From NCBI GenBank assembly GCA_035480415.1, contig DATIHT010000053.1, positions 1 through 17,806 of the forward strand: 17,806 nucleotides of DNA, in the 5' to 3' direction. The position numbers were made by a program, and so were the translations under genes. The stretch comes from DATIHT01 sp035480415 (GTDB lineage: Bacteria; Patescibacteriota; Microgenomatia; Curtissbacterales; GWA2-41-24). Each line of letters starts with the position of its first letter. Position 1 is the first letter of the stretch. The notes under the pieces were generated by a model, which worked only from the letters and a program-made list of their open reading frames with translations, was not told where the DNA came from and ran no database searches. Shown piece by piece: positions 1 to 5,623 of the stretch.

Positions 1-9
1 CGGCCGCAC

Positions 10-22
10 GAGGGCGCACCTC
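10..22. repeat. 13-bp hyphenated palindrome, copy 1
   Basis: GAGGGCGCACCTC: 4-bp arms GAGG/CCTC around a GCGCA-type centre. It belongs to a small family in this window with minus-strand consensus RAGGTGCGNCCTY; other copies lie at 10236-10248, 10260-10272 and 15714-15726. Here it is at the window edge, so its gene context is unknown. Confidence 0.5.
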
Positions 23-116
23 GAAATATTCGTTTACGAATTATTGCCAAGCTTTCTTACGAATCTCTTACCTTTTTCTCGTTTTTTTTTAAACTCCATC
101 CCATAAACTGCAAAGT

Positions 117-209
117 ATGAAAGGTACAAAACCAACACCCGTTAAAAAGATGTTCAAGGGCAGCTTTTTACACCAAATATACGAATTGGTAACCTCACCG
201 GTTGCCTAA
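117..209 (+). CDS. Possible 30-residue basic leader peptide
   Basis: ATG at 117 opens 30 codons ending in TAA at 207-209, just before the A-run and AGGAGG ribosome binding site of the YggT-like gene. The peptide begins MKGTKPTPVKKMFKGSF and is rich in lysine, with a more hydrophobic end (HQIYELVTSPVA). No clear Shine-Dalgarno sequence precedes it. It may be a small protein, a leader peptide affecting the downstream gene, or a chance frame. The last codons overlap the hairpin at 188-206, so translation of this frame would open that hairpin. Confidence 0.25.
   Translation: MKGTKPTPVKKMFKGSFLHQIYELVTSPVA
188..206 (+). promoter_or_regulatory. Hairpin next to the YggT ribosome binding site
   Basis: GGTAACC-TCACC-GGTTGCC forms a 7-bp stem (one G-T wobble) with a 5-nt loop, ending 9 nt before the AGGAGG at 216-221. 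There is no U-run after it, so it is not a standard terminator on this strand. It could tune initiation of the next gene. Speculative. Confidence 0.3.
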
Positions 210-225
210 AAAAAAAGGAGGCTAA

Positions 226-552
226 ATGGCACTTGCACTGAGAGATCTGCTGGAAAGAATAGTCAATGTGTTCTTGGGACTGGCGATATTTTTCCTCTCC
301 CTACGAATCCTCTTTGAGCTTTTTACAGCCAACGCCACAACACCTTTTGTTGCATGGATATATAGTGTTAGCAATTACCTGGTTGCGCCTTTCCGGGGAA
401 TTTTGCCTTCACCAGCAACTCAAAGCGGAATTGTCGACATGCCAGCACTAGTGGCAATAGTGACATATACAGTTCTTGCTTATCTGGTTATGGGCATAAT
501 CAGTACCTTCACAGTTGAGATCAATAACCAATATCGTACTCATTACCACTAA
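226..552 (+). CDS. YggT family membrane protein
   Basis: The 108-residue product has two hydrophobic segments, about residues 13-33 and 70-95, separated by the segment NYLVAPFRGILPSP followed by a G-x-V-D-M-P-A motif. That P-x-R-x-I-L-P and (I/V)D pattern is the signature of the YggT family, small inner-membrane proteins often encoded near cell-division or proline biosynthesis genes and of unsettled function. The start is well supported: AGGAGG at 216-221 lies 4 nt before ATG. The stop TAA is 1 nt before the next ATG (554), so the two genes are probably cotranslated. The C-terminal tail (EINNQYRTHYH) is polar and unremarkable. Confidence 0.8.
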   Translation: MALALRDLLERIVNVFLGLAIFFLSLRILFELFTANATTPFVAWIYSVSNYLVAPFRGILPSPATQSGIVDMPALVAIVTYTVLAYLVMGIISTFTVEINNQYRTHYH

Positions 553-553
553 A

Positions 554-730
554 ATGGCCAAATACGGCAAAAAGGCTCAGCACAAAGTAGAAAAGGCAAT
601 GCACGAATATAAACATGGTGAGTTGAAAAGCGGCAGCAGCGGCCAAAAGGTTAAAAGTAGAAAGCAGGCAATCGCGATCGGTCTTTCCGAAGCAAGAAAG
701 GAAGGCGGTAAAGTTCCTCAACCCCCATAA
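554..730 (+). CDS. DUF6496-like small basic protein
   Basis: The 58-residue product begins MAKYGKKAQHKVEKAMHEYK and carries the stretch LKSGSSGQKVKSRKQAIAIG followed by LSEARKEGGKVP. This matches my recollection of the DUF6496 family (K-V-K-S-R-K-Q-A-I-A-I-x-L-S-E-A), small lysine-rich bacterial proteins that may bind nucleic acid; no function is established. A longer in-frame extension to 515 would overlap the YggT gene by 38 bp and lacks a binding site, so ATG 554 is preferred. It starts 1 nt after the YggT stop, which suggests translational coupling. It is convergent with the response regulator gene, and a heptamer array fills the space between the two stops. Confidence 0.75.
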   Translation: MAKYGKKAQHKVEKAMHEYKHGELKSGSSGQKVKSRKQAIAIGLSEARKEGGKVPQPP

Positions 731-750
731 CGATGAACGATTTACGATCA
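730..750. repeat. Degenerate heptamer array, ACGAT(NN) x3
   Basis: Three 7-bp units, ACGATGA, ACGATTT and ACGATCA, exactly fill the gap between the stop of the DUF6496-like gene (728-730) and the minus-strand stop of the response regulator (748-750). This is one of several 7-bp-period arrays in the window, each with a different unit. Confidence 0.5.
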
Positions 751-1419
751 ACCTTTCAACGTGTATCCAAAGCCTCTGACAGAATTTATTAACTTCTTTT
801 TAAATTTTGAATCTATCTTTTTGCGCAAATAGCCAACATATACATCAACTGCTCTGCTTTCCATGTCCGGTGAATACATCCATATTCGCGATAAAATCAT
901 TTCTCGCGATAAAACCTGCCCCTGATTGAGCATTAAATATTCCAAAAGTTTAAATTCTTTGGGAGTAAGATCAATTTTTTTGCCGCCGCGTCTAACCTCA
1001 AACGTCTTTGTCTCCAGTTCCAAATCTGCAATTTTCAGCTTCGCACTCGAGGTTTGAGACTGTTTCAGTCTTGCCTTAACCCTGGACAACAATTCATCTG
1101 CACTGTATGGCTTTGGAACGTAGTCATCGGCACCCAAATCAAATCCGGCAACGATATCGGAACTCGTTCCCCTTGCGGTAAGAATAATCACAGGTAACTC
1201 TGGATAATTCTTTCGAAGAGCCTGAAATACCGATTCTCCGCTTACATCAGGCAAACCCAAATCCAAAAGTACCAAATCCGGTTGCGACTTTTCCATGGCC
1301 TTGATGGCAGCTGTTCCTGTTCCGGCAGACTGTACGGAATAACCGCTATCTCCCAAAAACTCTTCCAAAAATTCCCGCTGGTTTTTGTCGTCTTCAACTA
1401 CAAATATCAAGCTGGCCAT
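748..1419 (-). CDS. OmpR/PhoB-family response regulator
   Basis: A two-component transcription factor of 223 residues. The receiver domain (about 1-120) has the acidic pair in FVVEDD, the phospho-acceptor Asp in LVLLDLGLPD (residue 53), the switch Thr in IILTARG and the conserved Lys in VPKPYS. The C-terminal winged helix (about 128-223) has DLTPKEFKLLEYLMLNQG, then the recognition region and an RGFGYTL ending typical of PhoB/OmpR. A frame from TTG at 1428 adds MHT; ATG at 1419 is chosen because the protein then starts right at the first receiver strand. No Shine-Dalgarno sequence is visible. A histidine kinase lies 0.7 kb away on the same strand but is separated by plus-strand genes and a terminator, so pairing is only a guess. 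Target genes cannot be read from the sequence. Confidence 0.92.
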   Translation of the reverse strand: MASLIFVVEDDKNQREFLEEFLGDSGYSVQSAGTGTAAIKAMEKSQPDLVLLDLGLPDVSGESVFQALRKNYPELPVIILTARGTSSDIVAGFDLGADDYVPKPYSADELLSRVKARLKQSQTSSAKLKIADLELETKTFEVRRGGKKIDLTPKEFKLLEYLMLNQGQVLSREMILSRIWMYSPDMESRAVDVYVGYLRKKIDSKFKKKLINSVRGFGYTLKG

Positions 1420-1530
1420 TGTGTGCAAATTCTAAACCAATTAAACCAACATTTCTAGTATCCCATCCTTACAAAATTATTTAACAAGGAGCGCAAGAAG
1501 TTTTGTTACAAAATTCTTACGCAATATTTG

Positions 1531-1558
1531 TTGTTCTTTTATTTTATTTTTCTAATAT
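1531..1558 (+). promoter_or_regulatory. Promoter for the GlsB/YeaQ-like gene, leaderless
   Basis: TTGTTC (1531-1536) and TAATAT (1553-1558) are separated by 16 bp. A start of transcription 7 nt after the -10 box falls at 1565, the A of the start codon, so the message is predicted to be leaderless. No Shine-Dalgarno sequence precedes the gene. Confidence 0.5.
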
Positions 1559-1564
1559 GCACTT

Positions 1565-1816
1565 ATGAGCATTGTTTCATGGATACTTTTAGGATTAGTC
1601 GTAGGCCTCATTGCCAATGCGCTTGATCCCAAACCCGCAAGTGGAGGAATTATCGGAGCCATTCTCCTCGGAATTGTAGGTGCAATAGTTGGCGGATTTT
1701 TAGGTCAGGTAGTTTTAGGAACAGGTATCACCGGCTTTAACCTAGGCTCGATTGTAATTGCACTAATCGGATCATTAATAGTTCTATTTTTAGCAAGGAG
1801 TTTTAACAAAGCATAA
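1565..1816 (+). CDS. GlsB/YeaQ/YmgE family membrane protein
   Basis: An 83-residue, very hydrophobic and glycine-rich protein with three predicted membrane helices (about 3-22, 28-52 and 58-79). The pattern SGGIIGAILLGIVGAIVGGFLG in the middle and the opening GLVVGLIA are typical of the transglycosylase-associated protein family (GlsB/YeaQ/YmgE), small envelope proteins often linked to general stress. The family name is historical and no enzymatic activity is implied. The gene is divergent from the response regulator with a 145-bp shared region, so it is a candidate target, though no binding site was recognised. Confidence 0.85.
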   Translation: MSIVSWILLGLVVGLIANALDPKPASGGIIGAILLGIVGAIVGGFLGQVVLGTGITGFNLGSIVIALIGSLIVLFLARSFNKA

Positions 1817-1818
1817 AT

Positions 1819-2019
1819 ATGAAAGTCTTACAATTAGAAGAAAAACAGATTAAGGAAAAGGTAAATACGTTTGGCTTTGATGAAAAGTTTGAAAACCCAT
1901 ACACAGGCTTCCAAAGGTTTATTCGTTTCCCCCACCACAAAACATTTCTTGCACCTCAAAAAATACAAAATAGCCAGCCGTCATGCGAACTAGTAAATGT
2001 TAATTTGAGTATTTCTTAA
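1819..2019 (+). CDS. Unrecognised 66-residue ORF
   Basis: This frame starts 2 nt after the preceding stop. The product is charged at its N-terminus (MKVLQLEEKQIKEKV) and more mixed later, with no recognised motif or membrane helix. Codon use is plausible for the region but there is no ribosome binding site at a normal distance. It may be a small gene translated by coupling, the decayed remnant of one, or chance. Its end overlaps the hairpin at 2012-2044. Confidence 0.3.
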   Translation: MKVLQLEEKQIKEKVNTFGFDEKFENPYTGFQRFIRFPHHKTFLAPQKIQNSQPSCELVNVNLSIS

Positions 2020-2044
2020 ATTTCAGATTTGAATTCTTAAGAAA
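2012..2044 (+). promoter_or_regulatory. Long AT-rich hairpin ending at a Shine-Dalgarno sequence
   Basis: TTTCTTAA (2012-2019) and TTAAGAAA (2037-2044) form a perfect 8-bp inverted repeat with partial pairing of the interior. The right arm runs directly into GGAGG (2045-2049), so folding would border or partly mask the ribosome binding site of the micro-ORF at 2054. It could alternatively end transcription from the gene at 1565, but no U-run follows it. Confidence 0.4.
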
Positions 2045-2053
2045 GGAGGCAAT

Positions 2054-2110
2054 GTGGACGACCCACAAAACACACAAGATCAAGACAGTCAAGAAATACC
2101 TGAAGACTAA
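2054..2110 (+). CDS. Possible 18-residue acidic micro-protein
   Basis: GTG at 2054 gives V(M)DDPQNTQDQDSQEIPED, an acidic, Gln-rich, probably disordered peptide. AGGAGG (2044-2049) lies 4 nt before the GTG, the same sequence and spacing as for the YggT-like gene. A competing ATG at 2052 would be only 2 nt from the AGGAGG and encodes a 31-residue basic frame. An intrinsic terminator follows 35 bp after the stop, so the unit looks like a complete tiny transcript end. Function unknown; the strong binding site is the main argument that something is translated here. Confidence 0.4.
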   Translation: MDDPQNTQDQDSQEIPED

Positions 2111-2145
2111 AAATAGACAAGAACTAAATACTGGCAGGGCATAGG

Positions 2146-2173
2146 AAAAACAGCTTTCACCGGGCTGTTTTTT
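2146..2173. terminator. Bidirectional intrinsic terminator
   Basis: AAAAACAGC (2146-2154), a 9-nt loop and GCTG followed by TTTTTT (2164-2173) make a stem with U-runs on both strands. It serves the plus-strand unit ending at 2110 and the minus-strand histidine kinase, whose TGA stop lies in the loop. Confidence 0.75.
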
Positions 2174-3353
2174 CTTGATGGGAAAGGGGCAAGTAAACCT
2201 CTACTGTAGTTCCCTTACCCTCGCCTGAAATAATTCTTAGACGACCCCTGTGAATCTCTACAATAGTCTTTGTTAGGTAAAGACCAATTCCAAGACCTTC
2301 CCTGTTGGATTGTGTTCCCTTATAAAAACCTTCGACAATTTTTGGTAATTCACGCTTGGGTATACCAATTCCCTCGTCTCTAACTGTTAGCTTTAAATTT
2401 AAATCATCCTTCTCAAGAAACATCAAAATTTTCGAGTTACTTTTGGAGAATTTAGCAGAATTGTTCAAAATGTTAGAAATTGCCTGCATCAGTTTATCAA
2501 AATCACAAATCAATAAATCATTACCGGCTTTTACTTCACTTTTAAAAATAATTTTGTGCTTTGGATATTTCACCTTAAAATTAACAACAACCCGTTTAAT
2601 AATTTCCAAAAGACTACCGCTTTTCCAATGGTATTCAAGTTGTCCTTTTTTAATCTGGTCCATCTGGAAAAGTTCGTTAAACATCAAAATAAGCCTAGTT
2701 AACTCCCACCGAAGAGTATTCATCCATTTTCGCTCGGGCAGTTTGCGTTTTCTTATAGCTTTATCTATCAAGTGAGCATAAGAATTAATAGTTGTTACAG
2801 GAGTCCTAAGCTCGTGTGAAGCCAACGAAATAAACAAATCTCTGGTTTTTAATGATTCTTCAAGCTGATCGTGCAATTGAGACTTACGAATCGCCAAAGT
2901 TGCCATCGAACCAAAAATTTTCAGGCCATCTTTTTGTTTTTTTGAGAGCTCAATATTTTTAAACAAATCCAGTGCTATATAACCCAATTCAATACTTCGA
3001 TAAAATAGCGGAATAAAAACTACCGATTTAATTCCCCAATCAACTATTTTTGGATGAAGATTTTTTAATTTGGCTGCACTTACAACAGCCGGTGTTCGGG
3101 AAAATACGGCGCGAGCGGCATAACCCCGTTTGTCCGATTCCACCCTAAACATTTTTTCCGAACTGTCCCAGACACGTTCAAAACCTTGGCCGCTTCGAAT
3201 AAATATAGAAGAATACTTAGCATTCAAAAGTCTCTGGGCTGCACGGCCAATAATCGGGTAGGTCTCCTGTCCCGTTAACGGAACTAAAAGCTGAACAGAA
3301 AAGTTGTAAAAGCCCCTGGTAAAAGCCTCAGGTTCGAGTTGATTCGTCGCCAT
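2157..3353 (-). CDS. Soluble GAF-domain sensor histidine kinase
   Basis: A 398-residue kinase. Residues about 25-160 form a GAF-like sensor region (IPLFYRSIELGYIALDLF near 114-131). The dimerisation helix follows, with the phospho-acceptor His in LASHELRTPVT (H180). The ATPase domain shows the N box (NILNNSAK, 294-301), G1 box (DEGIGIP, 326-332), F-like region (GFYKG) and G2 box (GLGIGLYL, 353-360). There is no membrane segment, so it should sense a cytosolic signal; GAF domains bind small ligands, but the ligand cannot be told. A promoter with TTGACA and a short leader lies just upstream, and the gene ends inside a terminator loop, so it appears monocistronic. The response regulator at 748-1419 is the only candidate partner in view. 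Confidence 0.92.
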   Translation of the reverse strand: MATNQLEPEAFTRGFYNFSVQLLVPLTGQETYPIIGRAAQRLLNAKYSSIFIRSGQGFERVWDSSEKMFRVESDKRGYAARAVFSRTPAVVSAAKLKNLHPKIVDWGIKSVVFIPLFYRSIELGYIALDLFKNIELSKKQKDGLKIFGSMATLAIRKSQLHDQLEESLKTRDLFISLASHELRTPVTTINSYAHLIDKAIRKRKLPERKWMNTLRWELTRLILMFNELFQMDQIKKGQLEYHWKSGSLLEIIKRVVVNFKVKYPKHKIIFKSEVKAGNDLLICDFDKLMQAISNILNNSAKFSKSNSKILMFLEKDDLNLKLTVRDEGIGIPKRELPKIVEGFYKGTQSNREGLGIGLYLTKTIVEIHRGRLRIISGEGKGTTVEVYLPLSHQEKTAR

Positions 3354-3371
3354 TTTTAGCCTCGAACCAAC

Positions 3372-3399
3372 ATGATACTACACACAAACTGTGTGTCAA
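3372..3399 (-). promoter_or_regulatory. Kinase promoter with an inverted repeat in its spacer
   Basis: On the minus strand TTGACA (3394-3399) and TATCAT (3372-3377) are 16 bp apart. Transcription would start near 3365, giving a leader of about 12 nt without a Shine-Dalgarno sequence. The spacer is occupied by ACACAC-AAACT-GTGTGT (3380-3396), a perfect 6-bp inverted repeat reaching into the -35 box, which is a good place for a repressor or autoregulatory site. Confidence 0.6.
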
Positions 3400-3431
3400 G
3401 ACATCTTTAAAAAAGACCTCCTAGACATAAG

Positions 3432-3440
3432 TGTTAAAAT
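3432..3440 (+). promoter_or_regulatory. Extended -10 promoter
   Basis: TGTTAAAAT is an extended -10 element (TG-N-TAAAAT). Transcription would start near 3447, 5 nt before ATG 3452. No good -35 is seen, as is common for extended -10 promoters. It diverges from the kinase promoter. Confidence 0.5.
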
Positions 3441-3451
3441 ACCTTGCTGAA

Positions 3452-4324
3452 ATGAGTGAAATAGTTAGAGGAGAACATCCATCACCGGTTCCAGAACATA
3501 TTTTTAAGGCACACTTGGACGCCAATGCCCAGTTTCCTCAGCACTTCAAGGATATAGATTATCCCACTACGACTGCAGCCATTCTGAATCCTCCAAATTG
3601 GCACCAGTTTGCAGATTCAGAGCATTCAACTAGTCAGCACACTGAAATAGCAGACACCACCAATAGGCTTCACATAACAAACAACGTCAGACAGTTTGCA
3701 GATAACTCATCGTGGCTGAATATTTCCGGTGCATCAGAAATCCCAGATGTTAGATTCGACCATTTGCACCAAAGAATGAAATGGGGAGTCATAAATTTAA
3801 TCCTGCAAACAATTGCAGACGGGCCAAAACGCCCGGACCATGAAATCATAAACGAAGGCCCTCCACTTCCCATGCAAAAACCTGCAGATGTAGAAAAAAT
3901 AGTTATATTTTTTAACGATCCGACCAACAGACAAAAAATTGAACAAATGCAAGCAGCCGCCTACGAAATACAACAATTACTAAGCGGGGACATCGGATAC
4001 GCCATCGGCACACTTTGGAAAGCATGTTTGACTGGCAGACAAATAAGTACAGCAATAGATACTTACTTTAGAACCGGTGAACTCGCAACAGTATTGAAGG
4101 AAAAATTTGAAGAAACGTCAGATCTGAGGGAAGTTTTTAGGGGCGCCAACGTTACAATGATAATTGAATCAACAGATCGGGATTCAAGATACGCTAACCG
4201 AACAATACAAAGATATACAAGAGCGGTCAAAATTGTGACGGATATCGCTATGATTCGGCACCTAAAAAGTAAGAGTCTCGAGATGCCATTTGGAGTCGAC
4301 CAGACATATCAACTAGCCGCCTGA
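3452..4324 (+). CDS. Unrecognised 290-residue protein
   Basis: I do not recognise this protein. It opens MSEIVRGEHPSPVPEHIF, is soluble, and is rich in Asn, His, Gln and charged residues. The first 130 residues look loosely structured. The later part (about 150-280) is predicted helical, with LSGDIGYAIGTLWKACLTGR and a Thr/Arg-rich region. No signal peptide or membrane helix is seen. A GTG at 3431 would extend it by 7 residues, but the promoter at 3432-3440 overlaps that codon, so ATG 3452 is preferred. Its 3' end overlaps the convergent membrane-protein gene by 16 bp. It is divergent from the kinase, which may mean shared regulation. Function unknown. Confidence 0.7.
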   Translation: MSEIVRGEHPSPVPEHIFKAHLDANAQFPQHFKDIDYPTTTAAILNPPNWHQFADSEHSTSQHTEIADTTNRLHITNNVRQFADNSSWLNISGASEIPDVRFDHLHQRMKWGVINLILQTIADGPKRPDHEIINEGPPLPMQKPADVEKIVIFFNDPTNRQKIEQMQAAAYEIQQLLSGDIGYAIGTLWKACLTGRQISTAIDTYFRTGELATVLKEKFEETSDLREVFRGANVTMIIESTDRDSRYANRTIQRYTRAVKIVTDIAMIRHLKSKSLEMPFGVDQTYQLAA

Positions 4325-4722
4325 ATATTGTCTTCCTGATTGGCTTTCTTTTTCGCCTTCAGTGCTCTCTCTTTAACATCCGAATAGATCTTTAAACCCA
4401 CAGCCATATTTACCCCCGCCATTACAAAATAAGGGATCCAGTAAACCGATTTAATCGTAATTGCAGCTCCCCCAAGCTGAAAGCCTTCTGCAACAAAAAT
4501 AAGCATTATTATAAATTCAAAAATAGAAATTAAAGTCATCAGGGCAACTGCACGCAATTTGCCCACAAACCACAAAAACGTGCTTGGAGTAAACATCACA
4601 AGCCCGATTAGCATTCCGTTAAAAAACGTCCTGTTAATAACATAATCCCACGTATTTAAAAATATAAAAATGAAAAATAGATTAAGCTGAAAAAGCTTTT
4701 TTTCAAGACTTCTCTCCATCAT
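4309..4722 (-). CDS. Four-helix membrane protein, function unknown
   Basis: A 137-residue protein with four hydrophobic segments (about 10-30, 33-53, 59-78 and 91-111) and a short basic C-terminal tail (SDVKERALKAKKKAN). The topology suggests both ends in the cytosol. No family was recognised. Its ATG overlaps the rpiB stop in the arrangement ATGA, so translation is probably coupled to rpiB and the two form an operon. A second Met immediately follows the first. The last 16 bp overlap the convergent gene. Confidence 0.7.
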   Translation of the reverse strand: MMERSLEKKLFQLNLFFIFIFLNTWDYVINRTFFNGMLIGLVMFTPSTFLWFVGKLRAVALMTLISIFEFIIMLIFVAEGFQLGGAAITIKSVYWIPYFVMAGVNMAVGLKIYSDVKERALKAKKKANQEDNIQAAS

Positions 4723-5171
4723 GCTTCGCCTTCCAATTTGGATATTTTCTCAATTCTTCTCTGGTGTCTTCCGCCTTCAAAATCTGCCTCAAGCCACAAA
4801 GTTATCGCTTTTTTGGCTTCCTCAGGCGTTATAAATCTGGCTCCTAAAGAAAGAACATTGGCATTATTATGTTCTTTGGCCAGCTTCGCAATTTCAGCTT
4901 TACCACCGTTATAAACTGCAGCACGTATTCCCTTTATCTTATTGGCAACAATCGCCTCGCCATTTCCACTTCCGCCGATAACAATCCCCAAAGAACCCTC
5001 ATCTGCAATAACCTTCCTAGAACACTCAGCACAAAACTCCACATAGTCATCCTCTTCATTCATCTCAAATGCACCACAGTCTTCTACCGTATAACCCTTA
5101 ATCTCCAAATACTTAATTAAGTCTTTTTTCAAATAGAACCCTGCATGGTCCGCTGCTATGTAAATCTTCAT
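4719..5171 (-). CDS. rpiB: Ribose-5-phosphate isomerase B (RpiB/LacAB family)
   Basis: Interconverts ribose 5-phosphate and ribulose 5-phosphate in the pentose phosphate pathway. The 150-residue product has the family opening KIYIAADHAGF, the phosphate/active-site loop LGIVIGGSGNGEAIVANK (residues 62-79) and HNNANVLSLGAR (101-112). The loop is of the GGSGNGE type known from mycobacterial RpiB, where a Glu (here E72) acts as base, rather than the Cys-containing CGTGIG type of E. coli. A TTG at 5177 adds two residues; ATG 5171 is chosen because it fits the family start. The promoter at 5183-5209 and the overlap with the membrane-protein gene make a two-gene operon. Family members can act on allose 6-phosphate or, as LacAB, galactose 6-phosphate. 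Confidence 0.93.
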   Translation of the reverse strand: MKIYIAADHAGFYLKKDLIKYLEIKGYTVEDCGAFEMNEEDDYVEFCAECSRKVIADEGSLGIVIGGSGNGEAIVANKIKGIRAAVYNGGKAEIAKLAKEHNNANVLSLGARFITPEEAKKAITLWLEADFEGGRHQRRIEKISKLEGEA

Positions 5172-5182
5172 CTTCAAAAATA

Positions 5183-5209
5183 AGAGGTACCTAGATTATA
5201 AGCACCTCT
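5183..5209 (-). promoter_or_regulatory. rpiB promoter with flanking inverted repeat
   Basis: A perfect minus-strand TATAAT (plus-strand ATTATA, 5195-5200) lies 23 nt before the rpiB ATG. It is bracketed by AGAGGT (5183-5188) and ACCTCT (5204-5209), a 6-bp inverted repeat with a 15-bp spacer that looks like an operator. No clear -35 box is seen. Confidence 0.5.
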
Positions 5210-5275
5210 ATAACCAGTTTACTAAACCAATTCCTTCAGGTCAAAAAATCCCTTCAAAAATCAATTTGACTGCGA

Positions 5276-5284
5276 TGTTATACT
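5276..5284 (+). promoter_or_regulatory. Extended -10 promoter, leaderless
   Basis: TGTTATACT is an extended -10 element with TATACT at 5279-5284. Seven nt further is 5291, the first base of the GTG start, so the message is predicted to be leaderless. A TTGACT at 5266-5271 is too close to act as its -35. Confidence 0.5.
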
Positions 5285-5290
5285 AACCTT

Positions 5291-5623
5291 GTGATAGAAG
5301 TCGATGCTCAATCGGGATTAGAGCTTTACGAACAAACTAGTGCAGCCATCGATGAAATTGTACCAGTTGATGAAGGCTGGACAAGACTAAATTATTCCCC
5401 ATTTCAAGGTATCCGTGCTGATCTTTCATCCGAACAAGGTGAAATGGTTCTAGCCTGGAAAGACTTTGGTATTAACCGCAATGTACTAATTCAAATTGGA
5501 AATGCTGCTCCGGTAGAAATATTGCCGAGTGGTCAAGAAAAAACAGGCACTAATCTAGAAAACGCATCAAATGCAATGACATTAGCAACTACAACAACCT
5601 CTTTTAGAAGATTAGGAACTTAA
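5291..5623 (+). CDS. Unrecognised 110-residue protein
   Basis: The product is soluble and acidic in its first half (IEVDAQSGLELYEQTSAAID), then mixed, with a Thr-rich tail (MTLATTTTSFRRLG). No motif, signal or membrane segment was recognised. The start is GTG, placed exactly at the predicted transcription start of the promoter at 5276-5284, and no Shine-Dalgarno sequence precedes it. The last 12 bp overlap the end of the convergent oxidoreductase gene. Function unknown. Confidence 0.6.
   Translation: MIEVDAQSGLELYEQTSAAIDEIVPVDEGWTRLNYSPFQGIRADLSSEQGEMVLAWKDFGINRNVLIQIGNAAPVEILPSGQEKTGTNLENASNAMTLATTTTSFRRLGT

Noticed and set aside
748..3353. Response regulator and kinase as one operon
   Set aside because: They lie on the same strand but plus-strand genes and a terminator at 2146-2173 separate them; functional pairing remains possible.
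5266..5284. TTGACT as -35 for the promoter at 5276
   Set aside because: Only 7 bp separate it from the -10 box, far from the required 16-18 bp.
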